A stretch of DNA of 64,000 nucleotides from Heliomicrobium modesticaldum Ice1 (GCF_000019165.1 NC_010337.2:2008501-2072500), one strand, 5' to 3'. Shown: positions 16,147-24,965, numbered from the stretch's first letter. The notes: generated by a model from the letters alone, not told the origin. Program-made: numbers and translations.

Positions 16147-18561
16147 ATGCGGATCGGCGACGATGAACTGCGCGAACTGTTCCAGATCGAATCGACGGAG
16201 CGGTTGGACCGCATGGAAGCCAATCTGTTGCGACTGGAAGAGGCGGGCGCCGAGCCGTCCCTGCTGACGGAACTGTACCGGGACGCCCACAGCCTCAAAG
16301 GCGCAGCGCGGTTGGTCGAACAGACAGATATGGAGCGCCTCGCCCATCAGTTGGAAGATCGCTTTGACCAGGTGAAAAGCGGCGCAATGCCTGTCACGCC
16401 CGTCTTGGTGACGGAACTGGAAGGATGGCTTGATAATCTTCGGAAGATGGCCTACCGAGCGGTGACCGGTGATGCGGCGATCGACTTTTCTCCCGACGAT
16501 CGTCCGGAGGGAGGGGCGGAAAGCCGGACCGTTGCGCCGTCTGATGCGGCTGCAGCGGCGCCGTCGGCGGCAACGCGGGATGATGCGTCCGACAATAGAT
16601 CGGCTGCAGCATCCACGGAGGGGGAGGCTGCCGACAGGGCGGGTCAATCGCAGTCGCCTGCCGATAAGAGGCCGTCGATGGCAGAAGCAAATCCCTCAAC
16701 CGATCCGATGACAGACGGGCATAGGCAGGCGGGGCAGAAGGCATTACGACGGGCGTCAGGCGAACCGTCTGCCCTACGGGAACCGGAGAGTTCCGCCGAT
16801 GCCCGCTTTGAAACGGTGCGCATCGCCACGTCCCGCCTCGACGCGCTGCTCCAAGAGACAGGGGAACTGACAGTCGTACAGCGGCGGATCGAAGACCGCG
16901 CGCAGCAGTTCGCGCACCTGATCAGTTCTCTGGAAGAGGCGGTGATGGGAACATCCTTTCACCATGACGGCATCGCTTCATCGCTGTTGCGCGGTCGCTT
17001 CACCCAGTTGATCCGGGATTTCTCTGATCTGCACAAACTCTTATCGACAGATACGGAACGCTTGTCCCATATCGCCCATCACCTGCACGAAGAGGTGCGC
17101 CATATGCGGCTCATGCCCTTGAGCATCCTCTTTGGCCAGTTTCCCCGGCTCGTGCGCGACCTGGCCCGCGACCAGGGGAAGGAGATCCGCCTCGAGATCA
17201 GCGGCGACGATATCCTGGTAGATAAGTTGATCCTGGAACAGTTGAAAGACCCACTGGTTCACCTGATCCGAAACGCCATCGATCACGGCGTCGAAAGGGC
17301 AAGCCGCCGCCGGGAACTGGGCAAACCAGCGTTGGCGACGATCCGTCTGGCGGCGAGCCGGACGGAGACCCATGTGCACATCGAGGTGTCCGATGATGGC
17401 GCCGGCCTCGACGCGGCGGCCATCCGGCGCAAGGCCATGACCCTCTCCTTGCGCAGCCGGGATGAACTGGAGGCCATGACAGCGCAACAGATCCAGGCGC
17501 TCGTTTTTGAATCCGGCTTTTCCACCCGCTCCGTCGTATCCAACATCTCCGGCCGGGGAATCGGTCTGGATGTGGTCAAGCACACTGTGGAAAAACTGAA
17601 AGGCATGGTGCAGATCCATTCGGCACCCGGCGAGGGAAGCACATTCCGCCTTAAACTCCCCCTCTCTTTGATGACGACGGCCATTGTCGTCGTCAAGGCC
17701 GGGCGCTATTATTACGGTATACCGGCAGAGTGGGTGACCAACCTGATCCGCATCTCCACCAGTGACATCTATAAGAGCGGCGGCGCCCCGGCGATCCGCT
17801 ACGAAGGCCAGCCCATTTCGGTAGCGGAGCTGTGGGCGCTGCTGGAACTGGACGCCCCTGCGCTGAGGCCGGCGGGCGAACACCGCTTTTGTGTCGTCAT
17901 CTCTACGGGTGAGGCGGCCGACAGCCTGGCGTTGATCGTTGACGCTTTCATCACCGAAGGCCAGGTCATCGTCAAGCCCTTCTGTCCCCTGCTCAAACGG
18001 GTGCGCAATGTGCTCGGGGCGACAACCCTGGGGACTGGGGAGGTTTGCATGGTCCTCAACCCCCACGACCTGATCCGCACCGTTCGCAAGGGCGGCGGGC
18101 GAAAGATCCCCGATCCGGTTCCGCAGGTAGCGAGAAAGCCTAGGGTGTTGCTGGCCGACGACTCGATCACCACGCGGGTGCAACTCAAACGCGTCGTCGA
18201 GAGCGGCGGTTACGAGGTCGTCGCCTGTGTCAATGGCGCCGAAGCTTGGAAGCGCTTGCAGTTGCAGGATGTGCAGGCTGTGCTCAGTGATGTGGAGATG
18301 CCGGAGATGGACGGTTTCGCTTTGACCGAAAAAATCCGCCAATCCCCTTCGCTCAAAGACCTCCCGGTCATCCTGATCACCTCCCTCAGTTGCGATGCCG
18401 AACGGCAGCGGGGCGTTGATGTGGGTGCTGACGCCTATATCGTCAAATCATCTTTCGACCAGGCGTTTCTGCTGGAAACCTTGAGACGGCTCATTCAGCC
18501 GAGGTCGGGAGCAAGTAATGGAGGCGGGCATGAAAAAGATCCGCGTGGTCCTTGTAGATGA
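16147..18561 (+). CDS. cheA: CheA histidine kinase with C-terminal receiver domain
   Basis: 804 residues from ATG at 16147 with AGGGTGGGG before it; a GTG at 16138 is an alternative. An HPt domain is at the N-terminus with phosphorylated H48 (DAHSLKGAARL). A Ser/Ala/Asp-rich linker at about 115-215 stands where a P2 CheY-binding domain would usually be, and no P2 is recognisable. Dimerisation and ATPase domains follow (LVHLIRNAIDHGVE near 372, DDGAGLD), then a CheW-like domain. A receiver domain at about 663-785 has phosphoacceptor D near 714 (LSDVEMPEMDG). CheA-REC hybrids are common in non-flagellar or alternative chemosensory systems, where the receiver acts as a phosphate sink. Confidence 0.92.
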   Translation: MRIGDDELRELFQIESTERLDRMEANLLRLEEAGAEPSLLTELYRDAHSLKGAARLVEQTDMERLAHQLEDRFDQVKSGAMPVTPVLVTELEGWLDNLRKMAYRAVTGDAAIDFSPDDRPEGGAESRTVAPSDAAAAAPSAATRDDASDNRSAAASTEGEAADRAGQSQSPADKRPSMAEANPSTDPMTDGHRQAGQKALRRASGEPSALREPESSADARFETVRIATSRLDALLQETGELTVVQRRIEDRAQQFAHLISSLEEAVMGTSFHHDGIASSLLRGRFTQLIRDFSDLHKLLSTDTERLSHIAHHLHEEVRHMRLMPLSILFGQFPRLVRDLARDQGKEIRLEISGDDILVDKLILEQLKDPLVHLIRNAIDHGVERASRRRELGKPALATIRLAASRTETHVHIEVSDDGAGLDAAAIRRKAMTLSLRSRDELEAMTAQQIQALVFESGFSTRSVVSNISGRGIGLDVVKHTVEKLKGMVQIHSAPGEGSTFRLKLPLSLMTTAIVVVKAGRYYYGIPAEWVTNLIRISTSDIYKSGGAPAIRYEGQPISVAELWALLELDAPALRPAGEHRFCVVISTGEAADSLALIVDAFITEGQVIVKPFCPLLKRVRNVLGATTLGTGEVCMVLNPHDLIRTVRKGGGRKIPDPVPQVARKPRVLLADDSITTRVQLKRVVESGGYEVVACVNGAEAWKRLQLQDVQAVLSDVEMPEMDGFALTEKIRQSPSLKDLPVILITSLSCDAERQRGVDVGADAYIVKSSFDQAFLLETLRRLIQPRSGASNGGGHEKDPRGPCR

Positions 18562-19561
18562 TTCGCCGGTGGCGCTCTTTGTACTGAAGAAGATTCTCTC
18601 CCGGGCTGAGCATATCGAGGTGGCAGCAACGGCAACAGACGGGCGCCAAGCCTTGTCCTTGATCCCCATGGTGGATCCAGATGTGGTCTGCACCGATTTG
18701 CACATGCCTGAGATGGATGGTCTCGAATTGACGCGCCGGCTGATGGAGGCGTTTCCGAAGCCGATCATGGTCATGAGCGCTGTTGACGGCAATGCTGAGC
18801 GGACCTTTCAGGTCCTCCAGGCAGGGGCGCTTGAATTTGTCGACAAACCGGCCGGACTGGCCGAAAAGGAGCTGAACGACAAGGCGAAGGAGATCATCGA
18901 CAAGATCAGCGTCCTGGCCGGGGTCAAGGTCTTTCGCCGGCGTAACCGGCAGTCCCAACTGCCATCACTTGCGGGACAAGGGCAGCCGATCACCGTCCCT
19001 GCCGTGATCGGCATCGGCGCCTCAACAGGCGGACCGACGGCCTTTGCGGAGATCCTGCGCGAAGTCATATCAGTGCCTGTGCCCATCGTGGCTGTCCAGC
19101 ACATGGCTGCCGGCTTCATGAACGCCTTCGTTCATCACCTGAACGGATTTTCTCGGATCGAGGCCAAGCTGGCGGAGAACGGCGAGAAGATGCGCCCCGG
19201 CCGGATCTATTTCGCTCCCGAAGATTATCATCTCGAGGTTGAACGAGGCGGTTGCCTGCGCTTGACTCGCGCTGCCCCGCTGGAGGGCCACCGACCGTCG
19301 GTCGGCGTCCTGTTAGACTCCCTTGCGCGCCAGTACGGCGCTGACAGCTGGGGCATCCTGTTGACAGGTATGGGCAAAGACGGTGCCGCCGCTCTCAAGG
19401 CCATCCGCGACGCCGGCGGCTACACCATCGCCCAAGACGAAGCCAGTTGCGTCGTCTATGGCATGCCCGGCGAGGCGGAAAAAATCGGCGCTGCCTGCCG
19501 GTTCATGACACCGCGGCGGATCGGGCAACTGCTGGCCTGTTTGGGGACGGATAATCGATAA
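18530..19561 (+). CDS. cheB: CheB protein-glutamate methylesterase
   Basis: 343 residues from ATG at 18530 with GGAGG five bases upstream, overlapping the cheA end by 32 bases. The N-terminal receiver has D10-D11 and phosphoacceptor D56 (CTDLHMPEMDG). The C-terminal esterase has the catalytic serine in GIGASTGGPTA (about 164), the histidine in VQHMAAGF (about 190) and the aspartate in TGMGKDGAAAL (about 284). It removes methyl groups added by CheR and closes the adaptation loop of the operon. It is the last gene of the cluster; no terminator is obvious in the 12 bases before the convergent gene. Confidence 0.93.
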   Translation: MKKIRVVLVDDSPVALFVLKKILSRAEHIEVAATATDGRQALSLIPMVDPDVVCTDLHMPEMDGLELTRRLMEAFPKPIMVMSAVDGNAERTFQVLQAGALEFVDKPAGLAEKELNDKAKEIIDKISVLAGVKVFRRRNRQSQLPSLAGQGQPITVPAVIGIGASTGGPTAFAEILREVISVPVPIVAVQHMAAGFMNAFVHHLNGFSRIEAKLAENGEKMRPGRIYFAPEDYHLEVERGGCLRLTRAAPLEGHRPSVGVLLDSLARQYGADSWGILLTGMGKDGAAALKAIRDAGGYTIAQDEASCVVYGMPGEAEKIGAACRFMTPRRIGQLLACLGTDNR

Positions 19562-19573
19562 CAGGCTGCAGGA

Positions 19574-19972
19574 CTACTGGCTGCCTTGACGGCTGTTCTG
19601 GTCGTTATCCTCATCTGTAAATTCCGGATTGTTTCTGTTCCCGCCGTTTTTCCTTATTCCGTCCCGGACCTGACGGAACGACTTGAATATTCCGTAAGAC
19701 ACGCCGGAGACGCAGGCCACATAGATGCCGCGCTCAGCGCCGTATTTGAAACTCTTCCATATAAAGTCGCCTTTCACCCAAAGGCCGAAGACACCGCCCC
19801 AAAGAAAACCTGCTCCGAGTAGGATAAAGGGCAGGAGCACCTTGAATTTTTCCGACTGGCTTTTCATCATGTACTTGACGAGTTCGACGGTGGAGGTGAT
19901 CAGGACGAAGAGCACCGTTGATAAGTACTCCGGATCAAGGGCGATCCATTCCGTGGTCGGCACTGTATCCAT
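19574..19972 (-). CDS. Small membrane protein of unknown function
   Basis: 132 residues with an excellent SD (AAGGAGG, 7-8 bases before ATG). Two or three hydrophobic segments can be seen: about 18-34, 44-63 (LPFILLGAGFLWGGVFGLWV) and a weaker one at 83-97. The charged, Asn/Gln-rich tail ends in EDNDQNSRQGSQ. The layout, with a short N-terminus, two to three membrane helices and a basic then acidic tail, resembles phage-type holins. No lysin or phage gene lies nearby, so that name is not assigned. It stands alone between the convergent cheB gene and the thi operon terminator. Confidence 0.65.
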   Translation of the reverse strand: MDTVPTTEWIALDPEYLSTVLFVLITSTVELVKYMMKSQSEKFKVLLPFILLGAGFLWGGVFGLWVKGDFIWKSFKYGAERGIYVACVSGVSYGIFKSFRQVRDGIRKNGGNRNNPEFTDEDNDQNSRQGSQ

Positions 19973-20129
19973 CGGATGACCTCCTTAAGAAGAAGAGCGC
20001 CTACCCCATGGTGGCGTGGGGAAAATAGGGATGTCAATGTAGTGTAGTGCATAGCGGCGAAAAAGGTGCCAAGTGTGCTTTCTTCCGGAGGAAGCAACAG
20101 CGAAGATAGAAAAGGCTTCGAAGAGGCAT

Positions 20130-20162
20130 AAAAAAGGGGGACACCCTTACGGGCGTGTCCCC
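20130..20162 (-). terminator. Terminator of the thiS-thiG-thiH operon
   Basis: Read on the minus strand, GGGGACAC and GTGTCCCC (20155-20162 and 20137-20144) form an 8-bp stem. The loop also has a GCCC/GGGT pairing, and six T follow. It lies 62 bases after the thiH stop codon. Confidence 0.88.
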
Positions 20163-20224
20163 TACGTGCGTTTTAGAAACACTTTATGACTTCGCAATGT
20201 CTGTTGCGAAGAGGGATCAGTTGT

Positions 20225-21334
20225 TCAAGCCAAGCTGTGCCAATCCTGGTGAACCGGCTGGTACCCCTTGGCGATCAGCATCTGGCGCACCTCGTCGACG
20301 GAACGCTCATCAGAGACGTGGAATTGGCCCTCGTCAGCCTCGTCGTCGATGTGACCGCCGACTGCCGTGTTTGAGCCGGCTGACATGCGGGTGATACCGA
20401 GGGGGAGCAGATGGTTGCGCAGTTCTGCCGGTTCCCGCGTGGAGAGGGTGATGCCGGCGCGGGGCATGAAAAGGCGGAAGGCGAGCAGGATCTGGACAAG
20501 GTCGCGGTCTGTTACGGGCGCCTCCGGCTGGTAGTTGCCGGGGCCGGCCTTGATGCGGGGGACGGCGATGCCGATCTCTGTCCCGAGGTATTTGTTTTGC
20601 AGGTAGCTGGCGTGGAGGCCTGTGAAAAAGGCTTCCGAGGGCCAATGGTTAAGACCCAGCAAGGCGCCGATGTTAACGGCCCGGAAGCCGGCCTGACAGC
20701 CTCGTTCCGGCGCGTCGAGACGCCAGCGGTAGTCTTTCTTCGGGCCGGCGGGGTGGAGGCGGTCGTAGACGGACCGGTCATAGACTTCTTGGTAGATGGT
20801 GAGGCTGTCCACACCAGCTGCAGCCAGGCGACGGTATTCGTCTACGTCCATCGGGTTGACTTCTATCCCGATGGCGGTGAAGTGTTTACGGACAATTTCC
20901 ACGGAACGGATCAGGTAATCGAGGGCATCCTTCCCCGGTTTTTCGCCTGTGAGCAGGAGGATCTGCCGCAACCCCGTAGCGGCGATGGCTTCCGCTTCCC
21001 TTTCAATTTCAGCTTCTGTCAACTGCCTTCGGTTGATGTCGCTGCGGTGGTTGAAGTTGCAGTAGAGGCAGTGGTTGACGCAGTAGTTGGCGAGGTAGAT
21101 GGGCGTGTACAGTTGGATGACGCGACCGAAGTGCTGGCGCGTCAGGCGGTGGGCTTTTTGGGCCATCGCTTCTAAGCGTTCCAAGGCGGCAGGGGAGAGC
21201 AGCGTCAAAAAGTCGAGGGGAGAAAGGAAGTCCTTCTTCAGGACTAGGTCGACCTGCCGTGGGGTGACGCGCCCAAGAAAACCGGCGAAGTCAAAGCTGG
21301 CGTAAGCCTCGATCTGTTCATAAAAAGAGCCCAT
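20225..21334 (-). CDS. thiH: 2-iminoacetate synthase ThiH
   Basis: 369 residues. It is a radical SAM enzyme with the cluster motif C85-V-N-H-C89-L-Y-C92. ThiH cleaves tyrosine with a 5'-deoxyadenosyl radical to give dehydroglycine (2-iminoacetate) for the thiazole ring of thiamine. It replaces the oxygen-dependent ThiO and suits an anaerobe. The start ATG at 21334 has GGGGAG eight bases upstream, which overlaps the end of thiG; the two genes are 4 bases apart. Expression should be under the TPP riboswitch at 22405-22495. Confidence 0.95.
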   Translation of the reverse strand: MGSFYEQIEAYASFDFAGFLGRVTPRQVDLVLKKDFLSPLDFLTLLSPAALERLEAMAQKAHRLTRQHFGRVIQLYTPIYLANYCVNHCLYCNFNHRSDINRRQLTEAEIEREAEAIAATGLRQILLLTGEKPGKDALDYLIRSVEIVRKHFTAIGIEVNPMDVDEYRRLAAAGVDSLTIYQEVYDRSVYDRLHPAGPKKDYRWRLDAPERGCQAGFRAVNIGALLGLNHWPSEAFFTGLHASYLQNKYLGTEIGIAVPRIKAGPGNYQPEAPVTDRDLVQILLAFRLFMPRAGITLSTREPAELRNHLLPLGITRMSAGSNTAVGGHIDDEADEGQFHVSDERSVDEVRQMLIAKGYQPVHQDWHSLA

Positions 21335-21338
21335 GGAC

Positions 21339-22106
21339 TTAACTCCCCAAAAAGCCCGTTAAGGGCGAGCTGGCTCGGGCGTATTCGGTCCTTTCACCCG
21401 GTTGGGCCAGATAAGCGAGGCGGCCGGCTGCGACGGCCTGGCTGAAGGCGCGCGCCATGACGAGGGGATCGCCGGCGGTGGCGATGGCTGTGTTCACGAG
21501 GCAGGCGGCAGCACCCATCTCCATCGCCTCCGCCGCTTCGGAGGGTTTGCCGATGCCGGCATCGACGATGACGGGGACACTGCACTCCTCGATGAGGATG
21601 CGGACGATCTCCTTCGTCTTTAAGCCTCGGTTGGTGCCGATGGGGGCGCCCAAGGGCATGACAGCGGCAGCGCCGGCCCGCTCCAGTTCCTTGGCGGCGT
21701 ACAGGTCGGGATGCATGTAGGGGAGGACGACAAAGCCCTCTTCGGCGAGAACGCCGGTCGCTTTGATCGTCTCATTGTTGTCCGGCAGCAGGTATTTGTT
21801 GTCGGAGATGACCTCAATCTTCACCCAGTTGCCGCAGCCGGCGGCGCGGGCCAGACGGGCGATGCGGATGGCCTCTTCCGCCGTCCGAGCCCCGGAGGTG
21901 TTGGGCAAGAGGACACACTCTTTGGGGATGCAATGCAGGATGTTTTCACCGTCGCCGGAGAGGCTGACGCGACGCAGGGCCACAGTGACGACCTCGACAC
22001 CTGTCTGGGCGACGATGTCTCTGATGACGCGCTCGTCAGCGAATTTGCCGCTGCCGATGAAGAGGCGGTTTTTTAGTTCCCGCCCGCCGATGACCAGTCG
22101 ATCCAT
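21339..22106 (-). CDS. thiG: Thiazole synthase ThiG
   Basis: 255 residues, the usual length. K96 in NWVKIEVI is the residue that forms an imine with 1-deoxy-D-xylulose 5-phosphate, and GLKTKEI and [14 protein letters not shown] match the phosphate-binding strands of the TIM barrel. ThiG builds the thiazole phosphate from DXP, 2-iminoacetate and sulfur delivered on ThiS. An AGGAGG sequence precedes the ATG, and thiS lies 3 bases upstream, so the three proteins are probably translated together. Confidence 0.95.
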   Translation of the reverse strand: MDRLVIGGRELKNRLFIGSGKFADERVIRDIVAQTGVEVVTVALRRVSLSGDGENILHCIPKECVLLPNTSGARTAEEAIRIARLARAAGCGNWVKIEVISDNKYLLPDNNETIKATGVLAEEGFVVLPYMHPDLYAAKELERAGAAAVMPLGAPIGTNRGLKTKEIVRILIEECSVPVIVDAGIGKPSEAAEAMEMGAAACLVNTAIATAGDPLVMARAFSQAVAAGRLAYLAQPGERTEYARASSPLTGFLGS

Positions 22107-22109
22107 GGC

Positions 22110-22310
22110 TTAACCTCCTCCAACAAATGATAGGATTTCCAGGGTGTCGCCGTCGCTGATGCAGGTGTCAGGCCAGCGATCCCGGTGCAGGATCTGGCCG
22201 TTGTATTCGATCACGATGACGGCTGGGTCCAGTTTGCGCTCCGCCAAAAAGGCGAGCAAGGGTGTGACCTCCGGCAGTTCCACCGGGACGCCGTTGACAG
22301 TGGCACGCAT
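22110..22310 (-). CDS. thiS: Sulfur carrier protein ThiS
   Basis: 66 residues from ATG at 22310, preceded by AAGGAG at about 8 bases. Longer in-frame readings start before this SD and are rejected. It has a ubiquitin-like beta-grasp fold and ends in VGGG, providing the C-terminal Gly-Gly that is adenylated by ThiF and then carries the thiocarboxylate. It is the first gene of the riboswitch-controlled thiS-thiG-thiH operon. The likely adenylating partner lies 15 kb away at 37461-38480. Confidence 0.92.
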   Translation of the reverse strand: MRATVNGVPVELPEVTPLLAFLAERKLDPAVIVIEYNGQILHRDRWPDTCISDGDTLEILSFVGGG

Positions 22311-22349
22311 GGGGGGCACTCCTTTCCGTAAAAACGGTGGCAACGAATA

Positions 22350-22377
22350 AACGGCTCGCCGCGAGGGGCAAGCCGTT
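22350..22377 (-). promoter_or_regulatory. Hairpin between the TPP aptamer and thiS (candidate expression platform)
   Basis: AACGGCTTGCC and GGCGAGCCGTT (minus-strand reading) form an 11-bp stem with one mismatch-type pair and a 6-nt loop, followed by TTTATTCGTT. A second hairpin (AAGCGT/ACGCTT) lies between it and the aptamer. The pair is a good candidate for the terminator/antiterminator of the riboswitch, although the U-run is poor. Confidence 0.5.
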
Positions 22378-22404
22378 CAGAAAGCGTGTGTACAGACGCT
22401 TCCG

Positions 22405-22495
22405 ATTGCTTCCCTCCGCTGGTATGACCCAGGTCAGGTTCGAAGGGTTGAGAAGGGAACTTCTCTCTCAGCCGTGTGACGGCACCCCTAGCAGG
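22405..22495 (-). ncRNA. TPP riboswitch (thi box)
   Basis: On the minus strand the conserved thi-box elements appear in order: TAGGGGTGCC, GGCTGAGA, then ACCCTTCGAACCTGA and CTGGGTCATACCAGCG with GGAGGGAAG at the end. They form the P1-P5 architecture of the thiamine pyrophosphate aptamer. It lies about 95 bases before thiS and should switch the thiS-thiG-thiH operon off when TPP is abundant. Confidence 0.95.
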
Positions 22496-22547
22496 TTTAT
22501 TTTTTTGACGTAAACATCTAATGGCGACAATCTTTGGTGATAAGACG

Positions 22548-22576
22548 ATTATACGCCGAAAAACAGGCAGCAGCAA
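22548..22576 (-). promoter_or_regulatory. Promoter of the thi operon
   Basis: On the minus strand TTGCTG (22571-22576) is separated by 17 bases from a perfect TATAAT (22548-22553). Transcription would start near 22541, about 45 bases before the TPP aptamer. Confidence 0.6.
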
Positions 22577-22584
22577 GCGGGTAA

Positions 22585-22686
22585 AACAAGCGGACGCCTA
22601 AAACGACAGAGGTCACCGATGTCTTCGACGCCCTCACCCATAAAAGGGTCTATCGGGAAATGTATTTGACTGCGGCAGATCTTTAG
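22585..22686 (+). pseudogene. Remnant of an HD-GYP domain gene
   Basis: A 33-codon open stretch ends with TAG at 22684-22686 and encodes DVFDALTHKRVYREM. This matches the conserved DVYDALT-x2-RPYR strand of HD-GYP cyclic-di-GMP phosphodiesterases and related HD response regulators. The same frame is closed by TAA at 22582, and no start, SD or remaining HD motif is present. The rest of the gene has been lost, leaving this C-terminal scrap inside the promoter region of the minus-strand thi operon. Confidence 0.55.
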
Positions 22687-22758
22687 AAAAACCGATCTTT
22701 CTTGATCTTGCAGACCAGACGAAGTTTATCACCAAAGTATACGGAATATAATCGGGAG

Positions 22759-23733
22759 CTATCTTCTCCTCAACCGCCTCTGCCGAAACCTTTCCCCATC
22801 ATTCAGGAAGGCATCTCGTATCCCCCGGCCTGTCAATGCCAGAAAGACATCATCCAAGGTGGGCTCATGGAGGCTGATCGTCTTTACCTGCTCAGGATAG
22901 GCGGCAACGAGTCGCGGTATGAAGGACTCGCCCTGTTCTACCTGAAAAATCAACCTATCGTCTGAAAGGACCGCTTCCAGACCGAAGCGGTTTTTTAATT
23001 CTTCTCTCATGAAATGGTTGTCGTCGGCGGTCAGCGTGATCCGGTCGCCGCCGACGGTGGTTGTCTTCAGGTTAGAAGGTGTATCCAGGGCGATGATCTT
23101 GCCATGGTCGATGACGGCGATGCGGTCACAGTGTTCCGCCTCGTCCATGTAGTGGGTCGTCAGGAAGATGCACAGCCCCAGGCTGTCTCTAAGGTGCAGG
23201 ATATGTTCCCAGATGGCGGTGCGGGTCTGAGGGTCGAGGCCGATGGTCGGCTCATCCAAAAACAGCACCCTGGGGTAGTGGAGCAAACCGCGGGCGATTT
23301 CCAGCCGTCGCTTCATCCCGCCGGAGTATTTCTTGACCAGATCCTTTTTCCGATCCGTCAATTGGACCATCTCAAGGACGTTATCCATCCGCTCCTGCAA
23401 AACCTTCCGGGGCACGTTGTAGAGCATCCCGTGGAAGTAGAGATTCTCCACGGCGGTCAAGCGGTCGTCGAGAGAAAAGTCTTGGAAGACGAGACCGATC
23501 GACTGGCGCACCTTCAAGGGGTCTTTCTCCACATCAAAGCCGTTCAACACTGCCCGACCGGAGGTGAGGGGCAGCAAGGTGCAGAGGATTTGGATGGTCG
23601 TCGACTTCCCGGCGCCGTTGGGGCCGAGAAATCCGAAGATCTCGCCGTTTTTCACCGAAAACGATATATCGTTGACAGCCGGAAAATCGTTGTACCGTTT
23701 GACTAAGTTTTCAACAGTGATAATATTATCCAT
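22759..23733 (-). CDS. ABC transporter ATP-binding protein, DrrA-type
   Basis: 324 residues from ATG at 23733 with AGGGGC before it. Walker A is GPNGAGKST (37-45), the Q loop is VFQDFSLDD (82-90), the ABC signature is YSGGMKRRLE (136-145) and Walker B is VLFLDEPTIG (156-165). The C-terminal extension of about 90 residues is typical of DrrA-like subunits, which energise ABC-2 exporters of drugs, lipids or antibiotics. The matching permease gene is 241 bases away but is transcribed in the opposite direction, an unusual arrangement for such a pair. Confidence 0.9.
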   Translation of the reverse strand: MDNIITVENLVKRYNDFPAVNDISFSVKNGEIFGFLGPNGAGKSTTIQILCTLLPLTSGRAVLNGFDVEKDPLKVRQSIGLVFQDFSLDDRLTAVENLYFHGMLYNVPRKVLQERMDNVLEMVQLTDRKKDLVKKYSGGMKRRLEIARGLLHYPRVLFLDEPTIGLDPQTRTAIWEHILHLRDSLGLCIFLTTHYMDEAEHCDRIAVIDHGKIIALDTPSNLKTTTVGGDRITLTADDNHFMREELKNRFGLEAVLSDDRLIFQVEQGESFIPRLVAAYPEQVKTISLHEPTLDDVFLALTGRGIRDAFLNDGERFRQRRLRRR

Positions 23734-23974
23734 ATGCGATGCCCCTTTGATGCGCTGCCGTCTTTTCAACCATCTCTATACTAACCAAAAGACAGAGAAA
23801 GGGCAATCAGAGGAGAAAGACGGTTTCATCCGTCAGAAGGCGAACAGACAGAAAGCGAACAAAGCGGATGGCTCATCTGCCATCGGTTAAGCCGACGGAT
23901 CGAACGTCGATGGAGAATCAATCCGAAAAAACAATTGGAAAATCAATTAGGAAATCAAAAAAGAAGGTGCACCA

Positions 23975-24763
23975 TTGGAAAACGTGCTGAAAACGATCTA
24001 CGTCATCTGGCGCCGCGAACTGCTCCGTTTCATCCGCGAAAAAAGCCAATGGGCCGGCATGATCCTCCAACCTACTTTTTATCTCACCTTTGTCGGAACG
24101 GGCATCGCCGCCTCGATGCGTTTCCGCATCGCCCCGGAAGGGGCCGATGTGAGCTACATGACCTTCATCTACCCCGGCATCATCGCCATGTCGGTCCTCT
24201 TTACCGCCATGTCCTCGGGGATATCGATCATCTGGGATCGGGAGTTCGGTTTCCTAAAGGAGATCCTCGTGGCGCCGGTGCCCCGCTGGGCCATCTCTGT
24301 CGGCAAAGCCCTCGGTATCGGCACCATCGTATGCTTTCAGGGGGTTGTCCTCCTGTGCCTGTCGCCTTTGGCCGGCGTGCCCATCACCATCGGGAAGGCG
24401 TTGCTCGTCCTGCCCGTTTGCGCCCTCATTGGCTTCTCTATCGGCTTGCTCGGCCTATCCATCGCCGGGCGGATGGAATCGATGCAGGGATTTCAGTTGA
24501 TCTCCAACTTCCTGACCATGCCGATGTTTTTCTTGAGCGGCGCCATGTATCCCATGCAAAGTGCCCCCTCATGGCTGCAGTGGCTCATGCGCGTCGACCC
24601 CCTCACCTATGGCGTCGATGCGCTCCGAAACATCATCTACAAGGGCATTCCGGAGGCGGCAGTTATGCTTCATCACAGCCTCGCTGTCGATGTGGCCGCC
24701 TTGAGCGCCTTCGCTTTCGTGACAGCGGTGACGGGCCTGACGGCTTTCAACCGTCAGGGGTAG
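23975..24763 (+). CDS. ABC-2 type transporter permease, DrrB-type
   Basis: 262 residues from TTG at 23975 with GAAGGTG upstream. About six membrane segments can be seen, and the conserved ABC-2 stretch LTYGVDALRNIIYKG lies near the C-terminus, together with a PMFFLSGAMYPM motif in the fifth helix. It forms the membrane channel for the divergent DrrA-type ATPase at 22759-23733. The substrate is unknown; daunorubicin-like drugs, lipids or polysaccharides are possible for the family. A strong terminator lies about 100 bases downstream. Confidence 0.9.
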   Translation: MENVLKTIYVIWRRELLRFIREKSQWAGMILQPTFYLTFVGTGIAASMRFRIAPEGADVSYMTFIYPGIIAMSVLFTAMSSGISIIWDREFGFLKEILVAPVPRWAISVGKALGIGTIVCFQGVVLLCLSPLAGVPITIGKALLVLPVCALIGFSIGLLGLSIAGRMESMQGFQLISNFLTMPMFFLSGAMYPMQSAPSWLQWLMRVDPLTYGVDALRNIIYKGIPEAAVMLHHSLAVDVAALSAFAFVTAVTGLTAFNRQG

Positions 24764-24866
24764 AGGGCCATCTGCCGCTTATCCCCAGGGCGCCTTGCTC
24801 AGTCGTCGTTGAGCGCCTTGTCAGCCTGGTGTTGGAGCGGTCTTTGAGCTTTCCCTCCTGCACGTA

Positions 24867-24913
24867 AAAAAACACCGGTCCCCCCCTATTTGAGCGGTGG
24901 GCCGGTGTTTTTT
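24867..24913. terminator. Bidirectional terminator between the permease and serC
   Basis: AAAAAACACCGG (24867-24878) and CCGGTGTTTTTT (24902-24913) form a 12-bp perfect stem with T-runs on both strands. It serves the plus-strand permease gene and the convergent minus-strand serC. Confidence 0.9.
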
Positions 24914-24965
24914 GGGCTTTTCTTCTCGTCGGTTTGTGCAGATATCTGATTCAATGGAGTGGCTG

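Noticed and set aside
19574-19972. Phage holin
   Set aside because: Topology is compatible, but there is no endolysin or phage gene nearby, so the gene is left as an unknown membrane protein.
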